A DNA stretch of 43,464 nucleotides from UMGS1387 sp045541355 (GTDB lineage: Bacteria; Bacillota; Clostridia; Oscillospirales; CAG-382), in the NCBI GenBank assembly GCA_045541355.1, contig JAZQIW010000093.1, positions 1 through 43,464 on the forward strand, in the 5' to 3' direction. Each line of letters opens with the position of its first letter. Position 1 is the stretch's first letter. Both the position numbers and the translations under genes were made by a program. The notes under the pieces are model-generated. The model was not told the origin of the DNA. It ran no database searches and worked only from the letters and a program-made list of their open reading frames with translations. Shown in pieces: positions 24,161 through 31,128 of the stretch.

Positions 24161-24934
24161 ATGTTTAAAGCAATTCCGCTTTTCTCGGGTTCATCGGGAA
24201 ATTGCGTATACGTAAAACACAAAAACGAGGAAATTCTCATTGATGCCGGAGTTTCCTACAAAAAAATCTGCGCCTCTCTCAATGCCATAGGAACAGACAT
24301 ATCAAATATAAAGGCTGTTCTTATCACTCATGAGCACGTTGACCACGTTCAAGGACTCAGGGTGCTCTCAAAGCACACGGATATTCCGATATTCATAAAT
24401 GAAGAGTCGGCAATTTGCTTTGACGAGCCCTTTGACGAGCTTTTCTGCGGCAACGCAAGAATAAAAAACGCGGGTGACAGCATAACCTTTGACAGCTTTG
24501 AAGCGTCGGTTTTCTCTACCCCCCACGACTCCCACGGAAGTGTAGGCTATCATCTTACCCTGTCCGACGGCAGCCGTTTTGCCCTTGCCACCGACATAGG
24601 AGAGATAACATCCGAAATATCGGCGCATCTTCTGGGCTGCAAGAGCATTATTCTCGAATCAAACCATGATATCAGGATGCTGAAGGAAGGTCCGTATCCC
24701 TTTATTCTCAAAAAGAGAATACTCTCGGACAGAGGACATCTCTCGAATGACGCCTGTGCAGAATTTGTCCCAAGGCTTGTGGACATGGGGGCAGAAAAAA
24801 TAATTCTTGCCCATCTCTCGGCAGAAAACAACACCCCCGAGCTTGCTTACAAGACCTCGGCAGAGGCTCTTGCCGAGGCAGGCTTTACTCCCAATGACGT
24901 AAAGCTTACGGTTGCCATGCGCTCAATTATCTGA
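24161..24934 (+). CDS. MBL-fold metallohydrolase (WalJ/YycJ type)
   Basis: 257 residues. The start PLFSGSSGNCVYVKH, the metal-binding HEHVDH at 57-62 and downstream FALATDIGEI and SNHD segments place it with YycJ/WalJ. That family is linked in Firmicutes to the WalRK cell-wall regulon and has predicted nuclease-like activity. No walRK genes are nearby here, so the functional link is by family only. It is separated by 13 bases from the small membrane protein and 16 bases from the histidine phosphatase, in one run. Confidence 0.9.
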   Translation: MFKAIPLFSGSSGNCVYVKHKNEEILIDAGVSYKKICASLNAIGTDISNIKAVLITHEHVDHVQGLRVLSKHTDIPIFINEESAICFDEPFDELFCGNARIKNAGDSITFDSFEASVFSTPHDSHGSVGYHLTLSDGSRFALATDIGEITSEISAHLLGCKSIILESNHDIRMLKEGPYPFILKKRILSDRGHLSNDACAEFVPRLVDMGAEKIILAHLSAENNTPELAYKTSAEALAEAGFTPNDVKLTVAMRSII

Positions 24935-24950
24935 AAAGAGGTAACATTTT

Positions 24951-25604
24951 ATGGATACAAAGATTATTGTGGTAAGGCATGCTCAGGGTGAAGGAAATCT
25001 CAAGGGAGAATTTCACGGTCAACACCCGTCTGATCTTACCGAGCTTGGAATACTTCAGGCAAAGGAAAGTGCAGAATTCTTAAAGGACACAAAAATTGAT
25101 GTCTGCTATGCAAGCGACATTCCCAGAGCTTACAGCACGGCTAAAATCATCGCCGAGCCCCATGGCATTGAGGTAATAAAGGAAGAAGGGCTTCGCGAAA
25201 TCTGCGGCGGTGTGTGGGAAACCATGAAGTTTGATGACATTATGGTAAAATACCCCAATGAGTACAAAATATGGAAAGAGGACCTCGGCAACTGCACCTG
25301 TCCCGGAGGCGAAAGCGTACGACATCTGCAGAAGAGAGTGAAAGCCTGCTTTGAACGGCTGATAAGGCAAAATGCAGGTAAAACCATACTTATCGGCACG
25401 CACGCAACCCCCGTAAGGGTAATGGCGTGCATCTGGAACGGTCTTGACATAACACAGCTGCCCTCTCTTAAGTGGGTACCCAATGCATCTGTTACCATTG
25501 TCAATTATGATTCACAGACTCTTGAATTTGAGGTTGAAGGGTATGCCCTGCACGATCATCTTTTAAAGAAAAACCTTGTGACAGAGCTTCCGAAAAACAT
25601 ATAG
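24951..25604 (+). CDS. Histidine phosphatase superfamily protein
   Basis: 217 residues. The catalytic segment VVRHAQGEGN (His8 region) replaces the commoner RHG-E-T with RHAQ, still with the phospho-accepting His. The second His lies in LIGTHATPVRV (about 145-155). Acid/base Glu candidates are in EEGLREICGGVWE. These features fit phosphoglycerate-mutase-like phosphatases of unknown substrate. The ribosome site GAGG is ten bases before the ATG. It closes the plus-strand run; a palindrome begins five bases after the stop. Confidence 0.9.
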   Translation: MDTKIIVVRHAQGEGNLKGEFHGQHPSDLTELGILQAKESAEFLKDTKIDVCYASDIPRAYSTAKIIAEPHGIEVIKEEGLREICGGVWETMKFDDIMVKYPNEYKIWKEDLGNCTCPGGESVRHLQKRVKACFERLIRQNAGKTILIGTHATPVRVMACIWNGLDITQLPSLKWVPNASVTIVNYDSQTLEFEVEGYALHDHLLKKNLVTELPKNI

Positions 25605-25608
25605 TAAA

Positions 25609-25898
25609 GCAACATCCCTTGCCAAAGCAAGGGATGTTGCAGTCTGATGAAAAAAGTACATTTGTCACATTTCAGGAAAACCCCCGGCGAGGGTTTTCCT
25701 CTTTTTTGCCCTTTGAGGGCAAAAAATTCACCTTTCCTGCGCTTCTGTGAGCACAGGGATTTCGCTGTCTGCGGACAGCGACCAAAGGCTTCTCGCCTTT
25801 GGAAACCCGGTCGCTTTCTTAGAAGAAAGCAACGCAAAGAATTTTGTAATGAGCTTTGCGACAAGCTAAAACATCCCTTGCCAAAGCAAGGGATGTTT
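25609..25898. repeat. Cluster of palindromes bounded by two copies of one hairpin
   Basis: The boundary hairpin (AACATCCCTTGC, loop CAAA, GCAAGGGATGTT) occurs at 25609-25640, with a 14-bp stem, and again at 25868-25898. Between them lie, in order, stems at 25674-25700 (10 bp), 25702-25726 (11 bp), 25762-25781 (8 bp), 25782-25802 (8 bp), 25813-25830 (8 bp) and 25833-25860 (7 bp). Several are directly abutting. Open frames exist on both strands but follow the palindromes and look like no protein. This could be a composite mobile repeat or a folded non-coding RNA. Confidence 0.7.
25868..25898 (-). terminator. Probable terminator of the two-domain NUDIX gene
   Basis: On the minus strand the 13-bp stem with a 4-base loop lies 26 bases after the NUDIX stop and is followed by TTTT. 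The same hairpin at 25609-25640 lacks a T-tract. Confidence 0.6.
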
Positions 25899-25923
25899 AA
25901 TACTGTTTGGGAACAACCTGCAA

Positions 25924-26682
25924 TTACTCCGACATTGAATTTGCAAATTCCTCTGCCTTCTGCAAAATGTCGCGGTCATGCTTGAAGTTTAAAGTGTTGA
26001 ATGCCTCCTCGAAGGAAAGCAGTCTGTATTCCGAAATCTCACGGATATTCATCTGTATGTCCTCACACTCAAATCGGGCAAGAAAATACACCGCCTTTTT
26101 CCGTATAAAACCATTTATAAGATAATTATAGGACTCACGGAAGCCGTCTATAAGACTTGTGGTAACGCCCGTCTCCTCATAAACCTCTCTGAGCGCCGTG
26201 TCCTTCTCGCTTTCTCCCATTTCAATGTGTCCCTTGGGAAAGCCGATGTGACCTGAAATGTTGGTGATGAGAATATACTTTCTCTCTCCGTCCTTCTCGG
26301 TGAACATTACCGCGCCGCAGCTCTTTTCGTAATAGCAAACATACTTATATCTGTCGGCAGGAAGATATTTACCCAAGAGAGATACAAGTCTCGGCTCGTA
26401 AATAACCGTTCTTTCGGGCGCTACAACCCACACGTCCTCCTCGGTCTGCTCTCTGTCCTTTGCAACACAGACAACCTGTCCGCGAAAGGAGGTAAGGGTT
26501 TCATTCACCCCTATTACAAATACCTTTCTCTCCTGACCTGCAAGGCTCGCCTTGCCCACATTAAGCAAACCCGCACGGCGTTTTCCGTCATAGAGAAAGT
26601 AAGTTCCCGTTACGGTTACGTCATACACGCCGCCAAGAACATTCTTGGTGCTTTTTGTGGCGTTAAATTCGTTAAAGCTCAT
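25924..26682 (-). CDS. NUDIX hydrolase with an extra N-terminal domain
   Basis: 252 residues. The C-terminal part (about 110-252) holds a full Nudix box, GFPKGHIEMGESEKDTALRE followed by VYEETG, resembling Ap4A-hydrolase-type enzymes (FPKGH). The first ~105 residues form a separate strand-rich domain (VYDVTVTGTYFLYDGKRRAG onward) that I do not recognise; it could be a ligand-sensing or partner-binding unit. The ATG at 26682 is chosen because AAAGGA is nine bases upstream, while the ATG at 26691 directly abuts it. It has its own promoter and a perfect palindrome in the leader, so it is likely regulated. Confidence 0.85.
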   Translation of the reverse strand: MSFNEFNATKSTKNVLGGVYDVTVTGTYFLYDGKRRAGLLNVGKASLAGQERKVFVIGVNETLTSFRGQVVCVAKDREQTEEDVWVVAPERTVIYEPRLVSLLGKYLPADRYKYVCYYEKSCGAVMFTEKDGERKYILITNISGHIGFPKGHIEMGESEKDTALREVYEETGVTTSLIDGFRESYNYLINGFIRKKAVYFLARFECEDIQMNIREISEYRLLSFEEAFNTLNFKHDRDILQKAEEFANSMSE

Positions 26683-26731
26683 GAAAATCATTCCTTTTTT
26701 CCCTATCCTTCAAGGGAAAACAATTAAAGTC

Positions 26732-26748
26732 AGTTATCAATGATAACT
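26732..26748. promoter_or_regulatory. Candidate operator palindrome
   Basis: A perfect 8-1-8 palindrome, AGTTATCA-A-TGATAACT, lies just downstream of the expected transcription start of the NUDIX promoter. That is a typical place for repressor binding. It is distinct from the Fur consensus as I know it. Confidence 0.5.
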
Positions 26749-26760
26749 TTTGTCGAATAC

Positions 26761-26789
26761 AGTATACCACATTGGGGCTGTTTCTGCAA
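26761..26789 (-). promoter_or_regulatory. Promoter of the two-domain NUDIX gene
   Basis: On the minus strand, TTGCAG (26789-26784), a 17-base spacer and TATACT (26766-26761), with a TGG extension directly before the -10 box. The transcription start would fall near 26754. Confidence 0.75.
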
Positions 26790-26904
26790 TACTCTTTTTT
26801 CTTTTTTTTATTTAATTTTACAACATTTGTACAATTTTCCTAAATTTGGAGAATAAAAAAGATGCACCAAACCAACAATAAGTAAAATATGTGGCAACTG
26901 CTTA

Positions 26905-26933
26905 TTGCAATAAAGAAAAATATGTGTTATAAT
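26905..26933 (+). promoter_or_regulatory. Sigma-A promoter of the DUF2953-gerW-ABC group
   Basis: TTGCAA (26905-26910), a 17-base spacer and TATAAT (26928-26933), 34 bases before the DUF2953 start codon. Confidence 0.82.
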
Positions 26934-26967
26934 TTCTATGTATACATATGGGAAGGTGGTGCCGCCA

Positions 26968-27657
26968 ATGAATTTTTTACTCATAACTCTTGCGGTACTG
27001 CTGTCTCTGTCGCTTATCATTCTTTTTATGCTTTTCTCTCCTTTATCGGTGAGAATTGTTTCAAAGGACAGTCTCAGTGTTTATGCAGGGCTTTCCTTTA
27101 TCAGAATAAAGCTTCATCCAAAAAAGCAGAAAAAGCAAAGCAGAAAGAAAAAGCCTTCGGCTGTTAAAGACCAAACGGCAAAGCAGTCGGAAAAAGAAAA
27201 AAAGGCTGAAAAATCCGACAGAAAAGAGCCTTACGGAAAGCATCTTTCGGAAAGTGCTTTTTCAAAGGGCAAAAGCGAAAAATCAAGTGTTTCCGACACC
27301 CTTGACTTTATAAATGAAATCCTCGGCAATGCCGCAGAGCTTATCGGCAAAAAGGCAAGCATCACCCTGCGCTCGCTTGTTGTCACCGTTTCAAGACCCG
27401 AGGCGGCAGACACGGCGGTGCAATTCGGCATTTGCTGCGGAATCGTATCCTCGATTCTTGCCCTTACCGACATTTTTTACAAGGCAAAAATAAGCTCCGA
27501 AAACGTAAGGGTTGTGCCGGATTTTGTCACGGGTAAAAGCTCTGTTATGGCGGATATTACCATATCTGCAAGCGTATTATCAATACTTATCTGTATTTTA
27601 AAAGCATATCTATACAAAACATCCTCCCGAAAGGACGGTAGAAAAAATGACAAATAA
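26968..27657 (+). CDS. DUF2953 family membrane protein (YtfI-like)
   Basis: 229 residues. An N-terminal helix (about 2-23) is followed by a very basic Lys/Glu-rich linker (about 48-105). A soluble domain ends in hydrophobic segments (about 150-170 and 205-220). This layout and its place directly before a GerW gene match the ytfI-ytfJ pair of Bacillus subtilis, the basis for the DUF2953 call. The ATG at 26968 is preferred because AAGGTGG is 8 bases upstream; an in-frame ATG at 26938 would overlap the expected transcription start. It overlaps gerW by 11 bases. Confidence 0.82.
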   Translation: MNFLLITLAVLLSLSLIILFMLFSPLSVRIVSKDSLSVYAGLSFIRIKLHPKKQKKQSRKKKPSAVKDQTAKQSEKEKKAEKSDRKEPYGKHLSESAFSKGKSEKSSVSDTLDFINEILGNAAELIGKKASITLRSLVVTVSRPEAADTAVQFGICCGIVSSILALTDIFYKAKISSENVRVVPDFVTGKSSVMADITISASVLSILICILKAYLYKTSSRKDGRKNDK

Positions 27658-28081
27658 CCAAAACATTGCCCAGACCATAAAGGAAGCTCTTTCCGAGGTG
27701 CGTTCCATGGCTGATTCTCAGACCATAATCGGTGAGCCCATAAAGGTGGGAGAAACAACGCTTATTCCCGTCTCCAAGGTTTCAATCGGCGTGGGAGTCG
27801 GCGGCGGAACATACGGAAAAGATGTTTCAAACGGTGCGGGAGGCGGCGGTACGGGACTTACGGTTTCCCCGGTTGCTTTCATTGTTATCGACAAGCTCGG
27901 TCAGGCAAGCCTTCTCAACATAGGCTCGGAAGCGGCAGGCTCTCACAAGATTGCAGGCACGGTTGACGACATAGACAAGGCACTTGACAATGTCCCCGAA
28001 ATCATATCCAAGGTAAAGGGAATCTTTGGCAAAAAGCATGACGGTGCCGAAACGGCAGAAAATACAGATGAAGAAAAGTAA
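27647..28081 (+). CDS. ytfJ: GerW family sporulation protein (YtfJ)
   Basis: 144 residues. After a helical start, the segment IGEPIKVGETTLIPVSKVS and the glycine-rich stretch around residues 47-72 (GVGGGTYGKDVSNGAGGGG) are diagnostic for GerW/YtfJ. SPVAFIVID follows. The family is made in the forespore and affects germination; one family member is needed for L-alanine germinant response in Bacillus. The start lies inside the DUF2953 gene and the end overlaps the ABC transporter start, so all three are co-translated. It is one of two clear sporulation genes here. Confidence 0.92.
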   Translation: MTNNQNIAQTIKEALSEVRSMADSQTIIGEPIKVGETTLIPVSKVSIGVGVGGGTYGKDVSNGAGGGGTGLTVSPVAFIVIDKLGQASLLNIGSEAAGSHKIAGTVDDIDKALDNVPEIISKVKGIFGKKHDGAETAENTDEEK

Positions 28082-29720
28082 CTCGCAAAGAGGTGCAGAT
28101 TTTAAGACACTTTTGTGGATAGCTTCGGTTTGCAAGGGACAGCTTTCGCTGATGGTGTCAGTTATTGTTCTCGGCGGCTTTCTTGCCTGCTTTGCAACGG
28201 TAATTGCCATTATTTCAAAGTGGATTCTTGACAGCGCACAGCAGGGCGATTCACGGCGTTTTATCATCTTCTGCACGATGCTTATTGTAATTGCCGCCCT
28301 TCAGGTGCTTGTCGGCATTTTGTCAAGATATCTTACCGAAAAGCTCCACGCAAGGCTTGACATCGCCTTCAAGAAAAAGGTGTTCGGCACAATTGTATCA
28401 AAAAGCTATTCCGACATAAAGAACTATCATTCGGGTGAGCTTGTAAACAGGCTTACGGCAGACGTTTCGGTAATAACGGATGCTGCCACAAATCTTCCCG
28501 TAACCGTTGCATCAACCGCGGTGAGAATTGTATGCGCTTTTGGCGCGCTTGTGCTGCTTCAGCCATACTTTGCCTTTCTGTTTCTCGCAGGCGGTCTTAT
28601 CATTTACGTGATAACGGCAATGCTCAGGAAAAGGGTAAAGGGTTTACACAAAAGGATGCAGAAAAAAGAAGGAAAGGTTCGTTCCTTCTGGCAGGAAATT
28701 TCCGAAAACCTGCTTGTTATAAAATCCTTTGGCGGCGAAGAAATGACGGTAGAAAAATCCCGCGCGCTCATGTCCGACCACTACGTTGTCAGAATGAAGA
28801 AGGCTCTGCTCGGTGCTTTCTCGGCAGGTGCAAGCCAGACGGTTATGCGTGCAGGATACATATTTGCTCTCTGCTACTGTGCATATAAGCTTTTGCTTCG
28901 TCAGATGTCCTTCGGCACGCTTACTGCCATTACAGCCCTTGTAAATCAGGTTCAGACGCCCTTCTCAAGTCTTTCGGGTGTTATGCCGAGATACTATGCG
29001 GCACTCTCCTCTGCCGAAAGGCTTCTTGAGCTTGAAGAGCTTTGCGACGAGAAGGAAAGCGGAGATGTCGGGGATATCGGCTATGACAAATTCACAAAAA
29101 TATCGGCTGAAAATCTCGTTTTCAGCTATGACAAGAACAAAATAATCGACGGTCTTTGCTTTGAGATTGAAAAGGGCGACTTTGTCTCGGTTATGGGCCG
29201 TTCGGGCATAGGAAAGAGCACGGTTTTCAAGCTTCTGCTTGCCATTTACGAAACAGGCGGAAGCATAGACTTTGTTTTTGACGGCAAAAGAGTGGCGGCT
29301 TGTCCTGCCACAAGAAGTCTTTTTGCATATGTTCCGCAGGGGAATCTTCTCTTTTCGGGAACAATACGCGAAAATCTGTTATTCCTTACAGGCGAAAGGA
29401 GCGAGGAGGAAATCGCCTTTGCTCTGAAGGTTGCCTGTGCCGACGAATTTATAGACAGTCTTCCCGACGGGCTTGAAACCCAGATGGGCGAAAACGGCGT
29501 CGGTATATCCGAGGGACAGGCGCAGAGGCTTGCGGTGGCAAGAGCCATTCTCAGCTCCCGCCCCATTCTGCTGTTTGACGAGGCGACAAGTGCCCTTGAC
29601 GAGCAGACGGAAAAGCAAATGCTTGACAACATAAAATCACTTACCGACAAGACCTGCATCATGGTTACCCACAAGAATGCGGCTCTTGAAATCTGCAACA
29701 AGAACATTGTTCTGAAATAA
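28068..29720 (+). CDS. ABC transporter, fused permease and ATPase
   Basis: 550 residues. A six-helix transmembrane domain (about 15-300) joins an ATPase with Walker A GRSGIGKST, signature ISEGQAQR (in place of LSGGQ), Walker B ILLFDEATSALDE and H-loop THKN. The half-transporter layout is that of MsbA/MdlB-like exporters and would function as a homodimer, since no partner gene is adjacent. There is no C39 domain. The ATG at 28068 lies inside the end of gerW; an upstream ATG at 28026 would add residues wholly overlapping gerW. Substrate unknown. Confidence 0.92.
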   Translation: MKKSNSQRGADFKTLLWIASVCKGQLSLMVSVIVLGGFLACFATVIAIISKWILDSAQQGDSRRFIIFCTMLIVIAALQVLVGILSRYLTEKLHARLDIAFKKKVFGTIVSKSYSDIKNYHSGELVNRLTADVSVITDAATNLPVTVASTAVRIVCAFGALVLLQPYFAFLFLAGGLIIYVITAMLRKRVKGLHKRMQKKEGKVRSFWQEISENLLVIKSFGGEEMTVEKSRALMSDHYVVRMKKALLGAFSAGASQTVMRAGYIFALCYCAYKLLLRQMSFGTLTAITALVNQVQTPFSSLSGVMPRYYAALSSAERLLELEELCDEKESGDVGDIGYDKFTKISAENLVFSYDKNKIIDGLCFEIEKGDFVSVMGRSGIGKSTVFKLLLAIYETGGSIDFVFDGKRVAACPATRSLFAYVPQGNLLFSGTIRENLLFLTGERSEEEIAFALKVACADEFIDSLPDGLETQMGENGVGISEGQAQRLAVARAILSSRPILLFDEATSALDEQTEKQMLDNIKSLTDKTCIMVTHKNAALEICNKNIVLK

Positions 29721-29727
29721 TAGTTTT

Positions 29728-29753
29728 AAAGGGAAGCCCGAGGGCTTCCCTTT
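29728..29753. terminator. Bidirectional terminator between ABC and rubrerythrin genes
   Basis: A GGGAAGCCC/GGCTTCCC stem with A-run before and T-run after (29728-29753) lies between convergent genes and can serve both strands. Confidence 0.8.
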
Positions 29754-29761
29754 ATTCATCC

Positions 29762-30319
29762 TTAACCCACCGGCGAAAAAATGTCCCCGGGGTACGAGCA
29801 GAGAGGACATCTTTCGGGGGGTGTATTTCCCCGAATATCATAACCGCATATGCTGCAGTGCCACAGGGTGTCGGGGCCTGTGTTATAATTGCCGTTGCTT
29901 CTGAGTCTCTCGCTCTCACGTCTCAGCTCCTGTGCGTGGGCATTTTTAACCGACGAGACAAGGCGCATTTTTTCGGCAATCTCATAAAAGCCTTCATCAT
30001 CCGCGACAGACGCCATCTCCTCATAAACGTCGCCCGATAGTCTATCCTTTCCTTCTGTCAGAGATGCAAGGTTTTCAAGGGTATCTCCAAGCTCATCAAG
30101 ATACCCGAGCCACAGCTCTGCGTGTCTCTTGTCATTATCCTGCTGCTCTCTGAGGCTGCGTGAGGCTGATATGTTTCCGTCTGTGTCTGCAAGGTCGGAA
30201 TATATGCTTCCTCTTGTGAAGGCTTCCGACTCCTCCATAAATGCCCTTCTTAAATTCTGCTCTGTCTTTGTGCCGTAAAGGGCGCTTGTCGAGGACTGTA
30301 TATTACCCGTATTGTTCAT
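29762..30319 (-). CDS. Rubrerythrin-like protein
   Basis: 185 residues. The N-terminal ferritin-like part starts TEQNLRRAFMEESEAFTRG (E30 in the usual place). A C-terminal rubredoxin-like part has C155, C158, C171 and C174 (HCSICGY and CPLCSYP). Rubrerythrins reduce peroxide in anaerobes. The two ExxH pairs expected for the diiron site read DKRH (D63-H66) and KNAH (K125-H128), so one ligand is conservatively changed and one is lost. The protein may have reduced or altered activity. AAAGGGAAG precedes the ATG. It stands alone between convergent and divergent neighbours. Confidence 0.82.
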   Translation of the reverse strand: MNNTGNIQSSTSALYGTKTEQNLRRAFMEESEAFTRGSIYSDLADTDGNISASRSLREQQDNDKRHAELWLGYLDELGDTLENLASLTEGKDRLSGDVYEEMASVADDEGFYEIAEKMRLVSSVKNAHAQELRRESERLRSNGNYNTGPDTLWHCSICGYDIRGNTPPERCPLCSYPGDIFSPVG

Positions 30320-30459
30320 GGCTTTCTTCCCTTTCTGTATATTGCGGCTTGCTTTGCCTCATTTTCAATATATGTCACCATCCCGCACCGTGACCTTGAC
30401 AACGTCGTTCATCTCATCAAAAAACACACCAAAAGACAGCAAAAGACGTAAAAATGTTC

Positions 30460-30488
30460 TTGCAATACGTGTTCTTTTATGATATAAT
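30460..30488 (+). promoter_or_regulatory. Sigma-A promoter of the GNAT gene
   Basis: TTGCAA (30460-30465), a 17-base spacer and TATAAT (30483-30488), 50 bases before the GTG start. The rest of the 30320-30537 gap shows nothing else convincing. Confidence 0.82.
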
Positions 30489-30537
30489 ATGATGATTAAA
30501 AATATATATGGGTTTTTGCCCCCTGAGAGGTGAAGTT

Positions 30538-31074
30538 GTGGAAATAATCAGCCTTGACAGAAAAGAGTACGACTATTATCCCCTGCATTATCACTACAAA
30601 ACAAATGAGTACTATTCAGTAAGCCACAAAAGTGAAAAGGAAGCTTTCGGGGTAAGCTTTGAAAGAAAACGTCTTGAGTCCGAGCTTGTCTTTGACAACA
30701 CCGACACACTGTTTCAGGAATACTGGAACAATCCGCGTGCCTTTGGCGTAAAAGACGACGACGGAAGCATTATTGCTTTTCTCGAGTTTGACACCGAGGA
30801 GTGGAACAACCGTCTTATCATGACACAGCTTCTTGTAAAAGAGGAGTGTCGGGGCAAGGGTGTGGGACGGCTTCTCATGGACTTTGTAAAGGACTTTGCA
30901 AGGCGTGAGGACTATCGGGTAATTACCCTTGAAACCCAGAACACAAATGTTCCCGCAATCGACTTTTACCTCAAATGCGGTTTCGTTTTCTGCGGGACAA
31001 ACATTTTCTTCTATTCCAACGACGACATAGGAGAAAACGAGGTTATGCTGGAAATGGCATTTCTTCTCGACTGA
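30538..31074 (+). CDS. GNAT family N-acetyltransferase
   Basis: 178 residues. The acetyl-CoA site is visible in EECRGKGVGRLLMDFVKDFA (about 105-124), followed by ITLETQNTNVPAIDFYLKCGF (split here only for length; about 131-151). This second segment resembles the streptothricin acetyltransferase subgroup, but that similarity does not establish an antibiotic substrate. The first ~80 residues are family-specific. The GTG at 30538 is chosen from the GAGAGG ribosome site 7 bases upstream. The gene runs in the same direction as gltX, about 55 bases away. Confidence 0.87.
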   Translation: MEIISLDRKEYDYYPLHYHYKTNEYYSVSHKSEKEAFGVSFERKRLESELVFDNTDTLFQEYWNNPRAFGVKDDDGSIIAFLEFDTEEWNNRLIMTQLLVKEECRGKGVGRLLMDFVKDFARREDYRVITLETQNTNVPAIDFYLKCGFVFCGTNIFFYSNDDIGENEVMLEMAFLLD

Positions 31075-31128
31075 AAAGATAATCGGATACAATATTTTGA
31101 ACAGATATACGTGTGAAAGGAAACAGAT

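Noticed and set aside
25609..25898. CRISPR array or integron attachment sites
   Set aside because: Only the two end hairpins repeat; the inner stems differ in sequence and spacing, there is no regular spacer, and no cas or integrase gene is present.
25647..25985. Open frames on both strands through the palindrome cluster
   Set aside because: They follow the hairpins, run into the antisense of the NUDIX gene and lack a ribosome site; the repeated stems explain the lack of stops better than a protein would.
28026..28068. Earlier ATG for the ABC transporter at 28026
   Set aside because: It would add residues that only overlap the gerW gene and resemble no transporter N-terminus; 28068 is the better start.
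30361..30405. Short minus-strand frame before rubrerythrin that reads MNDVVKVTVRDGDIY
   Set aside because: Protein-like in flavour, but only 15 codons, with no ribosome site. It extends upstream only into low-complexity promoter sequence. It could be a gene remnant, but nothing supports that.
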